Part shown: positions 24,963-31,608 of the stretch, piece by piece | Layout of the letters: every line of letters begins with the position of its first letter | Position numbering within the stretch: the stretch's first letter is position 1 | Source: a virus | Virus record (IMG/VR): IMGVR_UViG_3300034190_002406 | Location: 1-48,423 of that record | Direction: 5' to 3' (one strand) | Length of the DNA: 48,423 bases | Made by a program: the position numbers and the translations under genes | Notes under the pieces: generated by a model | What the model was told of the DNA's origin: nothing | Seen by the model: only the letters and a program-made list of their open reading frames with translations | Database searches by the model: none

Positions 24963-26023
24963 CCAAACCTCTTCTTCATTCCATTTTTGGCTAATCCACG
25001 TGTGGGCCGTACATAGATGTTTAAGACATCCCTGCTTTGGTGGCCGGTTACTGCCCGTATTTCATCCGCTGAAGCACCGCTTTCAGCCATCTCAGTGGCT
25101 CCCGTGCGGCGTAGGTCCGCCATCCGTAGTTCATCTGGTAAACCAGCTTGCTGGCAAATGTTCCTAGCCTGCTTATAGTAGCTCCAGCGTGTGTGAGGGT
25201 GTCCAGTAAGGTCGTTAAGGACAATCGTGCCTGTAGAACGGTTACATGCTTCGATACGATCTAAGATTGGCTGCGTTAGATCTACGTCTACGTGAGTGCC
25301 TGTCTTCTCTTGCTTGAACCGCATCTCTGTGCCGTATAGCTGATCAAAGGTGACCTGACGCATATCACCTGGCCTCTGGCATAGGTGGTAACACATCAAA
25401 GCCATCAGACCCAGGTTTGGCATATTGTTTTCATCGCACGCAGACACAAACTGAGTAACCTGCTTTGTATCCCACATCACAGTACGGGACTTAGGAGCTT
25501 TTAGGCGCATCTTCTCAAAAGGATTATGCTGAACTCGGTTAGCTCGCTTAGCTACGTTCCATATCAGGCGCATAACCTTCATACAGTGTACCGCACGATG
25601 GTGGCTGAAGTTCTCTCTGATAGTATTCTTCAGTTTAACGCTATGTTCATTACTGACATTCTTAGCAAGCATGTCCCCGAACCGTACATTCGAGCTTTCT
25701 AGTCTGCTTTCGCTGACGTTTCTCATAAGCATACGAAAGCTGGTCTTAGTGTTCTTAGCGGTGTCTATGAACTCGTCTTGCCCCAGGTAATATGCAAACA
25801 CACCGTTGACTGTAGTGTCCTTGACTATGAAATCACGTGTGTTACGGCGCTTAAAGTCTATGTATTCATCATCGATTTTAGCACTGTATTTCCTAGCCTC
25901 GTCTATAGTGTCGAAGGGAAAGTACCTTACGCCTAGGGCATCCCGCAGGTATTTCGGAGGGTTAAAGGCCCAGTAAACTTTACCGTCAGCATGTTTGCGT
26001 TCATTCACATATTTGATATTCAT
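24959..26023 (-). CDS. int: Tyrosine recombinase (integrase), 354 aa
   Basis: Three parts: N-terminal arm-binding-like region (1-60), core-binding SAM-like domain (about 70-165), catalytic domain (about 180-354). Catalytic residues visible: Arg217 in CQRPGD, Lys240 in QEKTG, Arg305 in DLRRTGAT, His328 in TGHQS and nucleophile Tyr337 in NIYVRP. The usual His of the HxxR motif is Ala302 (ADLR). AGGAG lies before the ATG. With the tRNA-like attP at 23013 this supports site-specific integration. Confidence 0.92.
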   Translation of the reverse strand: MNIKYVNERKHADGKVYWAFNPPKYLRDALGVRYFPFDTIDEARKYSAKIDDEYIDFKRRNTRDFIVKDTTVNGVFAYYLGQDEFIDTAKNTKTSFRMLMRNVSESRLESSNVRFGDMLAKNVSNEHSVKLKNTIRENFSHHRAVHCMKVMRLIWNVAKRANRVQHNPFEKMRLKAPKSRTVMWDTKQVTQFVSACDENNMPNLGLMALMCYHLCQRPGDMRQVTFDQLYGTEMRFKQEKTGTHVDVDLTQPILDRIEACNRSTGTIVLNDLTGHPHTRWSYYKQARNICQQAGLPDELRMADLRRTGATEMAESGASADEIRAVTGHQSRDVLNIYVRPTRGLAKNGMKKRFG

Positions 26024-26045
26024 GTCCGTCTCCTAATGTATCCCT

Positions 26046-26060
26046 GTTACCTTAGTAAAC
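26046..26060. promoter_or_regulatory. Operator-like inverted repeat upstream of int
   Basis: GTTACC-TTA-GTAAAC, a 6-3-6 imperfect palindrome 23 bases before the int ATG. Its right half matches the half-site of the perfect repeat upstream of the regulator gene at 27036-27050. Confidence 0.5.
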
Positions 26061-26200
26061 GCTTCCGATAGGTATTAGCAAGCACAAAGTGATCTACTAA
26101 TGTAATTTTAGGGGTAGACATATTACACTATCGTATGTATCCTGCGGAGGCCTTTAGCCGGAGCAAACCCAAATAATCTATTATATATGCCTTACTACTA

Positions 26201-26215
26201 AGCGCCGGAGGCGCT
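26201..26215. repeat. Perfect inverted repeat in the int leader region
   Basis: AGCGCC-GGA-GGCGCT, 6-bp arms with a 3-base loop, no T-run on either side. GC-rich against AT-rich surroundings. May be an RNA hairpin or an integrase/regulator site. Confidence 0.5.
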
Positions 26216-26258
26216 GTATTCACATAGCCTTAAACAAATTACCTCCGCGTTAGGCATA

Positions 26259-26286
26259 AAAAAACCCAGCTTAGGCCGGGTTTTTT
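26259..26286. terminator. Bidirectional terminator between the 51-aa gene and int
   Basis: AAAAAACCC / GGGTTTTTT arms with a 10-base loop; each direction ends in a T-run. It insulates integrase expression from the regulator transcript. Confidence 0.85.
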
Positions 26287-26307
26287 CAGTCTATATTGAT
26301 TGAGTTG

Positions 26308-26463
26308 TTATATGATCTCTAAGTGCAAATCATAGTTCTCTAAGTGCAGCTTTGTCTTTTTATCTTTCAGTAAAGTATATAAGGCATCCGATAGATCCAT
26401 ACTATGAGCAAAGTTACCCAAAATTTCTGCCAGCTTAATTACTTCGTCCTTTTTTATCTTCAT
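26308..26463 (-). CDS. Small hypothetical protein downstream of the regulator, 51 aa
   Basis: Reads MKIKKDEVIKLAEILGNFAH and ends with a short repeat (KLHLENYDLHLEII) encoded by a direct repeat of about 12 bases. A GAGGTAG site precedes the ATG. It follows the winged-helix regulator and ends just before a terminator, so the two may form one operon. Function unknown; a regulator partner is conceivable. Confidence 0.6.
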   Translation of the reverse strand: MKIKKDEVIKLAEILGNFAHSMDLSDALYTLLKDKKTKLHLENYDLHLEII

Positions 26464-26536
26464 AGTATCTACCTCAGTTTGAAAATGTAGAGAGATACAT
26501 AAGGTAATATTGGTCTCAATTCGATACCAAGCAGCT

Positions 26537-27004
26537 TTACAATGAATTCGACCTACTACTGTTTTCTTCTAGGTCTATAACTTTCTCTAAATTATCTAAC
26601 AGGCGCAACGCAGTTAGGTGACCTGTTTCCTCAGAGGTTTTTCTATATATATCAAACCAATCTTCAGCCATGTCTAACAATATCTGTTTACCTCGACAAA
26701 GCCGGGTCTTTCGAGCACCAGGTCTTGTAATTATCCAATCCTCAGCCTCTGTATCATCAACCATCTGAATAACGGTAACTCTGGAAACACCCAGTAGCTT
26801 CGATATTTTTGATACACTGTAGTCTTGGTCAGTTAAGGTCGCGTGTACCATTAATTTAGCAAACGACTCCCGTGTTCCCGAGCTGTTGAAGTACCTTAGC
26901 TGCTTACTACTCTGCCGTGTGTTATATGCTTGTAGCAGAGATATCTCATGAGAGATGACGGCGGCTATAGCTTTCTCGCGTACATGCTTTTGATATCGTC
27001 GCAT
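26537..27004 (-). CDS. Winged-helix (MarR/HTH type) transcription regulator, 155 aa
   Basis: Residues 62-93 (YSVSKISKLLGVSRVTVIQM and following) form a clear helix-turn-helix with a wing-like RPGARKTRL after it. The flanking N-terminal and C-terminal helices (about 5-55 and 105-150) probably dimerise. AGGAGA lies 7 bases before the ATG. A perfect 15-bp palindrome stands 32 bases upstream, consistent with autoregulation. Its place next to int suggests a lysogeny or integration regulator. No CI-like fold or peptidase domain is present. Confidence 0.75.
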   Translation of the reverse strand: MRRYQKHVREKAIAAVISHEISLLQAYNTRQSSKQLRYFNSSGTRESFAKLMVHATLTDQDYSVSKISKLLGVSRVTVIQMVDDTEAEDWIITRPGARKTRLCRGKQILLDMAEDWFDIYRKTSEETGHLTALRLLDNLEKVIDLEENSSRSNSL

Positions 27005-27035
27005 GTAATCTTCTCCTACCTGTGTGATCTTATAC

Positions 27036-27050
27036 GTAAACCTAGTTTAC
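27036..27050. promoter_or_regulatory. Perfect palindromic operator upstream of the regulator gene
   Basis: GTAAAC-CTA-GTTTAC, 6-bp arms with a 3-base centre. The spacing equals about one helical turn between half-sites, typical of a dimeric helix-turn-helix protein. Related repeats occur at 18198, 26046 and 31254. Confidence 0.6.
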
Positions 27051-27094
27051 AAAGCTACAGGTTGCAATAGGGTAAGTATAGAGGTATCAATATT

Positions 27095-27113
27095 ACACCA
27101 CACCCTGTGGTGT
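27095..27113. repeat. Perfect inverted repeat between regulator and accessory cassette
   Basis: ACACCACA-CCC-TGTGGTGT, 8-bp arms with a 3-base loop, not followed by Ts. Could be a second operator or a hairpin at the 5' end of the regulator message. Confidence 0.6.
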
Positions 27114-27126
27114 CCCTCCCTCCCTG

Positions 27127-27162
27127 AAGGCCTGGCATTAATTTGCTGGGCCTTTTTTTTTT
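27127..27162 (+). terminator. Rightward terminator at the left edge of the accessory cassette
   Basis: AAGGCCTGGC / GCTGGGCCTT stem (8 of 10 pairs) followed by ten Ts. No rightward gene lies just before it, so it may block read-through into the cassette or be a relic of insertion. Bases 27163-27373 after it are non-coding and AT-rich, with no convincing promoter. Confidence 0.75.
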
Positions 27163-27373
27163 GTTAAAAATTCCCGCGCGTTAACTCACATAAATCCCTA
27201 CTGTAATGTGCCTGTACGCAAGGTATGTAAGGCATGCTTGTGTTTCATTAAGGTAATTTCAAAATGATTTACTGATGTGATTTTTAATGTTGCAAAGTGT
27301 TTTGATCTATGTATTTTGATTTCTACCAGCTGATTTGTGGCTGGCTAACTTAACCAACGGAGGCGACCAATCA

Positions 27374-28081
27374 ATGCCGTTATTAGTAACGAACAACGGG
27401 AACACAAAGATCCGCAAGAGTGCCGAGCAATCTGGCATGCGGATCGCGTCCCTAAGCTTATGGCCAGATCATAAGATATGCCCAGGCTCGAAAGCAGCCG
27501 GATGCATGGATCTGTGCTTAAAAAGTGAAGGCCGGGGAAAGATGCAATCTGTGCAGCTGGCTCGATCTAACAAAACCGAGCTCTGGCATAATGACCGGGC
27601 AAGGTTTCTAGAGATGTTATTCGAGGAGATTTTTGTTTGGATCCGGCGATGCAAAAAAAGCGGAGACAAGGCAGCAATTCGCCTTAATACAATCAGCGAT
27701 ATAGCCTGGGAGCAATATGGGATCTTCGAAGAATTTCCCGACCTGTTTGGCTACGATTACACTAAACGAGTGCAGCGCCTGGGACGTACCCCAGATAATT
27801 ACAAGCTGATATTTTCCTACAGTGCCGAGCCAGCTTACCAGGGATCGGTTAACCGAGCTTTAAACACAAGTCACCCGATTGCGGTAGTTTTCCGGGGTGG
27901 CCTGCCTGGGGAATACCTGGGGCGATCCGTCATCGATGGCGATAAAAGCGATATCATTAACGTGATGGCTGGCCCGGTTGTGATCGGGCTGAAGGCAAAA
28001 GGCACCAGCGGCAAGCGCAGCCTGGCCAGTAATTCAAATTTTATTGTCGATAATCCTGAAAGCTTGGAGGTAGCAGCATGA
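27374..28081 (+). CDS. Gp88-family-like protein, 235 aa
   Basis: The N-terminal SLSLWPDHKICPGSKAAGC followed by MDLCLKSEGRGKM is the cysteine-rich block that I associate with phage Gp88-type proteins; later segments AIRLNTISDIAWE and YDYTKR, and YSAEPAY fit the same family. Function unknown; the Cys residues could bind metal. The ATG at 27374 is chosen because GGAGG lies upstream and the family block starts close to it; the longer reading from 27335 adds 13 residues. It opens the accessory cassette. Confidence 0.7.
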   Translation: MPLLVTNNGNTKIRKSAEQSGMRIASLSLWPDHKICPGSKAAGCMDLCLKSEGRGKMQSVQLARSNKTELWHNDRARFLEMLFEEIFVWIRRCKKSGDKAAIRLNTISDIAWEQYGIFEEFPDLFGYDYTKRVQRLGRTPDNYKLIFSYSAEPAYQGSVNRALNTSHPIAVVFRGGLPGEYLGRSVIDGDKSDIINVMAGPVVIGLKAKGTSGKRSLASNSNFIVDNPESLEVAA

Positions 28082-28410
28082 GCAAGCACATTCACCTATA
28101 TCAGTTACTGTCTGATGATGAAAAGCAGATGCTACAGGATACACCTGACGGGGAAGAATATTCCGAAGCATATAAAAAGCTTCGCCGTAAACACTTCCCC
28201 AAAATGAACAAAGAATTTTCCAAGCTTCATGTCGATAACCAGCGCCGCCTGCGGGAGCTTTTCACAATTGTGGAGCGGGTAGTCAAGAGCATTCACGACT
28301 GCGGAGATGTTTGGACTAGCGACTACAGAAAACTGGCGGACAGCCTGAGCTGCCTCGATGATTTTATCACCGGAGATATCGGTTACATCGAGGAAGGGAA
28401 GCCCGAATGA
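28078..28410 (+). CDS. Hypothetical cassette protein, 110 aa
   Basis: Helical and charged (KAYKKLRRKHFPKMNKEFSK-like basic patch, then a long helix). ATGA overlap with the Gp88-like gene and a 4-base overlap with the next. No family recognised. Confidence 0.6.
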   Translation: MSKHIHLYQLLSDDEKQMLQDTPDGEEYSEAYKKLRRKHFPKMNKEFSKLHVDNQRRLRELFTIVERVVKSIHDCGDVWTSDYRKLADSLSCLDDFITGDIGYIEEGKPE

Positions 28411-28631
28411 AAACCATAATTCACGTTAACCAACACATCATCAGATCCAACACGAAGGGAGGTGAAAGCAAGCCGCCGCTGACCGTAAAGACATACAAGG
28501 AAAACAGAAAGGCATTTACGGCTGAATTCGAGGGCAAGGGCAGGGTGATCTATTCCCCGGAAAAGCCCCTGCCTTGCGGCGCTAAGGTTTGGATAGAGAC
28601 CGAAAGCGAGGTGTATATAGATGCTCGCTAA
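28407..28631 (+). CDS. Hypothetical cassette protein, 74 aa
   Basis: Small beta-rich protein (PPLTVKTYKENRKAFTAEFE, then GRVIYSPEKPLPCGAKVWIE). Overlaps both neighbours. Looks like a small barrel; function unknown. Confidence 0.6.
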   Translation: MKTIIHVNQHIIRSNTKGGESKPPLTVKTYKENRKAFTAEFEGKGRVIYSPEKPLPCGAKVWIETESEVYIDAR

Positions 28632-28704
28632 ATTCTACCAGGTGATCGGCTTTATCATATGCTGGACCTGGCTTCTACAAATTCTAAAAAACTCAAACAA
28701 CTAA
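28621..28704 (+). CDS. Tiny membrane peptide, 27 aa
   Basis: MLAKFYQVIGFIICWTWLLQ followed by ILKNSNN: one hydrophobic helix. It overlaps the preceding gene by 11 bases and ends 17 bases before the DUF932-like start. Small size lowers confidence. Confidence 0.4.
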   Translation: MLAKFYQVIGFIICWTWLLQILKNSNN

Positions 28705-28721
28705 GAAAGCGACCAAAAAAA

Positions 28722-29585
28722 ATGACACAAGATCTTATCTTTTCACGTAATACATCTAATGCAACCTTGTCCCTGGTGGACATCATGGAACGCGCACCAG
28801 CTGCCTTATGGAATGTTAAAGGCGAGCAGCGAGGCGAAAATTACGCGCATATCCAAACCCGGCAAGCGATCGATATCCTGGCCGATCATGGATACCAGGT
28901 AACACAAGCCGCCCAGGTTAAATCCAGAAAGCATTCTGATGCTCTATATGCTCGGCACCTCTTGGCGCTTAGCAATCCAGACCTCGAAACAGAAGAAGGG
29001 ACGCCCGAGATTATCCTGTATAATTCCGGAGATGGTAAATCGGCGCTGCGCATGTTCGCAGGTTTCTATCGGTTCATTTGCTCAAATGGTCTCGTGGCGG
29101 GATCCGGCTTCGAGGTTAAGGCCCGGCACAGTAAAGCCACGGCCAGCAACTTCGAGGGCATGATCAAACAAACCGCGGAAAATTTCCCCTGGATGTTAGC
29201 CCAGATTAAACAAATGAAAGCGACCACAATCACAGCGAACCGAGAGCTAGCGTTAGCAGAAAATGCGGTAAAATTACGCTGGGATAAATTTAGCCGGGAT
29301 CATTTGGATGACGAGGGTAATTTTAAGCACGGCATATATTCCACACCGATGACAGTTCGAGGCCTGATCAATCCGACCAGGGCAGAGGATCAACCACGCA
29401 ATTTGTGGACCTCGTTTAATAAGATCCAGGAGGGATTGATCCGGGGAGGTGTAAAGACTTTGAGCGTAACCAAACGCAATCCAGGCGGCACCACCCGGAA
29501 GTCCCGGCCAATGGGGAACGTGAAAGCGAGCCTCGATGTTAACCGACAGTTGTGGGATCTGGTGGCTAACCAGGTGGCCGCATGA
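28722..29585 (+). CDS. DUF932-like phage/plasmid protein, 287 aa
   Basis: Segments EIILYNSGDGKSALRMFAGF, YRFICSNGLVAG and NRELALAENAVKLRWD, followed by NLWTSFNKIQEGLIRGG, match the DUF932 (phage/plasmid-like TIGR03299) pattern. These proteins occur on plasmids and phages; no activity is established. I chose the ATG at 28722; the 28659 reading adds 21 basic residues that overlap the tiny upstream peptide. The leader has GCGACCA before the start, as in other cassette genes. Confidence 0.8.
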   Translation: MTQDLIFSRNTSNATLSLVDIMERAPAALWNVKGEQRGENYAHIQTRQAIDILADHGYQVTQAAQVKSRKHSDALYARHLLALSNPDLETEEGTPEIILYNSGDGKSALRMFAGFYRFICSNGLVAGSGFEVKARHSKATASNFEGMIKQTAENFPWMLAQIKQMKATTITANRELALAENAVKLRWDKFSRDHLDDEGNFKHGIYSTPMTVRGLINPTRAEDQPRNLWTSFNKIQEGLIRGGVKTLSVTKRNPGGTTRKSRPMGNVKASLDVNRQLWDLVANQVAA

Positions 29586-29671
29586 AGGATTGGCTTGGCG
29601 ATCTTCTGGGCGCTCTGTGCCTGTTTGGTGGTGCCTGGCTCTGGCTTATTATTGCCTGGGCGATCAGCTAA
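29582..29671 (+). CDS. Tiny membrane peptide, 29 aa
   Basis: MKDWLGDLLGALCLFGGAWL then WLIIAWAIS: a single very hydrophobic, Trp-rich helix. Joined to the DUF932-like gene by an ATGA overlap and followed by a terminator at 29701. The second such peptide in the cassette. Confidence 0.5.
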   Translation: MKDWLGDLLGALCLFGGAWLWLIIAWAIS

Positions 29672-29700
29672 AAAATTGATGTAACTGTTAGGGTGAGAAA

Positions 29701-29724
29701 GGGGCTTTAATTAGTCCCTTTTTT
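29701..29724 (+). terminator. Terminator after the DUF932-like operon
   Basis: GGGGCT / AGTCCC stem (one G-T pair), 6-base loop, then TTTTTT. Ends the first cassette operon. Confidence 0.75.
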
Positions 29725-29780
29725 ATTTTAATAATGGGGCACCGGATTAGCCGGGATTTAACAGAAAAGGCGACCAGCTT

Positions 29781-29942
29781 ATGATTACTAATGAATGGAA
29801 CAGAGATTTACCTGCACTCGAAAAGCAGAAGGAAAAAGCTTTCGATGATATGATCGATACCAGGCTCGAGGGTATGATCACTCGCATTGATACCCTACTG
29901 GAAAAACTAAAAGCCCCCAGCTCGACAGATCGTGAGGTGTGA
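29781..29942 (+). CDS. Small coiled-coil cassette protein, 53 aa
   Basis: MITNEWNRDLPALEKQKEKA followed by FDDMIDTRLEGMITRIDTLL and a polar end: one long amphipathic helix. AAGGCGACCAGCTT precedes the ATG, the leader motif shared by cassette genes. Two bases separate its stop from the next ATG. Function unknown. Confidence 0.6.
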   Translation: MITNEWNRDLPALEKQKEKAFDDMIDTRLEGMITRIDTLLEKLKAPSSTDREV

Positions 29943-29944
29943 TC

Positions 29945-30556
29945 ATGAAATTCAACATAACAGTTTTGAAGCTAAAGCTTTCACGCGAGCAATCGGCAGA
30001 GGTTAACGAAAAGGGATCCTGGTCAAACACTATTTGGGGCACCTCTTATCTGAATTTAAATCATCTCGGCATAGATGATGCAGATAAACACATCATCACA
30101 AGCGATCTTTATCTCCTGGCTGATAGCGGGATGTATCACACCGCGGCTCGATACCAGATCGAAAGAAACCAGAGATACCAGGAGATGAGCGGGGAGCATC
30201 CGGGCGATCGGGAATATGATTGGTTTGCCGACCAGGTGTTTGACGCGGATAACCTGGGGATCAAAAAAGATCTGATCTGGTCTAAGCCCCGCATGCCTTC
30301 GATGTCAGTGGGAGATATTGCAATCATCGAGCGGCCAGGCTTGCCGGATCCTTCCGAGGCTCGTTACCTGGTGGCCGCTAGCTTTGGCTGGGTGGCACTA
30401 AAGGAACCGCAGAAGCAACTACTCGATCAACTAACCTGGTCCGATCGCATGGAAAGCTTTAGCAGCCAGGAACTACAGCAGAGCGAGAAAGAACATTACA
30501 GACGCTGGGCGGATGTTAACCTGCCTTTAAGCGCCGAACCATTGCAGGAGGCTTGA
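29945..30556 (+). CDS. Hypothetical cassette protein, 203 aa
   Basis: Mixed alpha/beta soluble protein; segments TSYLNLNHLGIDDADKHIIT, MSVGDIAIIERPGLP and ARYLVAASFGWVAL are notable. The middle section (VGDIAII ... YLVAASFGW) resembles a small beta-barrel. The ATG at 29945 with GAGGTG upstream is preferred to a GTG two codons earlier. Last gene of the cassette, followed by a strong terminator. No family recognised. Confidence 0.6.
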   Translation: MKFNITVLKLKLSREQSAEVNEKGSWSNTIWGTSYLNLNHLGIDDADKHIITSDLYLLADSGMYHTAARYQIERNQRYQEMSGEHPGDREYDWFADQVFDADNLGIKKDLIWSKPRMPSMSVGDIAIIERPGLPDPSEARYLVAASFGWVALKEPQKQLLDQLTWSDRMESFSSQELQQSEKEHYRRWADVNLPLSAEPLQEA

Positions 30557-30599
30557 TCATATCCATTCAATAGCTCAGCTCACCAGGAAAGCTTTAAGG

Positions 30600-30625
30600 C
30601 CCCGGCATTGCGTCCGGGGTTTTTT
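30600..30625 (+). terminator. Strong terminator at the right edge of the cassette
   Basis: CCCCGG / CCGGGG perfect stem, 8-base loop, then TTTTTT. Confidence 0.85.
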
Positions 30626-31232
30626 ATTGCCTGCCCGGCGATCCTATCCAGATCATCAAGAAACCTGACATCGATGACAGCTCCGGCGCTATGCTGTTCG
30701 GCTAGCCTGCTCCTGATTGCCTGGCCTGGATCCTGGTTTAGCCTGGTGGATGTTCTCCCGGCTTTCCCTGGGGATTGTCTGAGGGCCTGGCCGATCGGTT
30801 ACCCGGCGACATCGAGCAAGGTCATATGCATACATAACAAGGCACCCCTCGCCTGGTTATTTTTTACGTCACGCATATGAAATAATTGCGCAGCTGGTGG
30901 ATCCTTTGCAGCTATTTCCCTTCGCTTTGACCAATTAGGTAGTAGGTTTATTAGAGATTATTATTCATTCCCTGAGGCTTAGCTTTTACCCGTGCTGCCG
31001 ATCGGATCCTGGTGCCTGCTAATCATAAGAATAAGGCAGATCCAGGCTAAACTTTTACCCCGGCGAGTGCCACCCCCCCTCCCCCCGGTATCGTATACAA
31101 CACCCTCCCAATTTTAGGAAAATACGGACTGTAAAGTGGGCCGAGTATAGACCCAAAGCTAGCCGAGGTATTTGTACTGTCACCTATATTCGTTAATACG
31201 TAATGATATCATAGGATTAGGTTACATTTCAG
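30626..31232. other. Non-coding interval between cassette and early promoter
   Basis: No convincing gene: the rightward ORF at 30608-30880 begins in a terminator and has no ribosome site. It contains two similar elements, GCTTAGCTTTTACCC (30977-30991) and GCTAAACTTTTACCCC (31046-31061); the first 13 bases of the second also occur at 18-30. A C-rich run lies at 31073-31087. Several AT-rich stretches follow from 31170. A replication origin or a regulatory hub is possible; nothing proves it. Confidence 0.4.
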
Positions 31233-31261
31233 TTGACTAGGGTATTAGTTTAGGTTACTAT
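31233..31261 (+). promoter_or_regulatory. Strong sigma70-type promoter for the early right operon
   Basis: TTGACT (31233-31238), 17-base spacer, TACTAT (31256-31261), 30 bases before the first gene. Read by host RNA polymerase; no phage polymerase gene is seen in the window. Confidence 0.8.
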
Positions 31262-31270
31262 TAGGGTAAC
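31254..31270. promoter_or_regulatory. Operator-like inverted repeat over the -10
   Basis: GTTAC-(7 bases)-GTAAC, covering the -10 and the likely start point. TAGGTTAC-like copies lie just upstream (31218-31225, 31251-31258). Related to repeats near int, the regulator and the SSB gene. Confidence 0.45.
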
Positions 31271-31290
31271 TTGTTAGTAGTGAGTACGGT

Positions 31291-31608
31291 ATGGACGAAG
31301 TTAGCGTAGGTTTTACCCTTCAATACGAGCATTATCTAGACTTTGATGAGTCTGATGGGCTGGTGCTTCAGTTATTCGCTGGAGAGGCTCATGCTAATGA
31401 CCCTGTAGAACTAACCATACCCTTCGAGGAACTATTCGAGGAGATGATGGTAGAGGGTAAGCAGGATTTAGACTATCAGTTTCTGTATAACATGGCCCAT
31501 GAGTTTAATCGGTATTCGGAGCTAGCCAGAGAGGCTGCTAGGATGATTGAGGATAGCTCATCTTCGCTAGAGGATATGTATGGGTTGGATATCGGGGATC
31601 TCGATTGA
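31291..31608 (+). CDS. Very acidic early protein, 105 aa (DNA-mimic candidate)
   Basis: I count 27 Asp/Glu against 4 Lys/Arg, net charge about -23, with acids spread through the chain and no membrane segment. It is the first gene behind a strong host-type promoter. T7 Ocr (gp0.3, about 117 aa, first early gene) has the same profile and mimics DNA to block restriction enzymes. There is no sequence match to Ocr that I can see; the role is inference. Confidence 0.65.
   Translation: MDEVSVGFTLQYEHYLDFDESDGLVLQLFAGEAHANDPVELTIPFEELFEEMMVEGKQDLDYQFLYNMAHEFNRYSELAREAARMIEDSSSSLEDMYGLDIGDLD

Noticed and set aside
30608-30880. Rightward 90-aa ORF after the cassette
   Set aside because: It begins inside a terminator stem, has no ribosome site and has a Pro/Trp/Ser-rich composition typical of chance reading.
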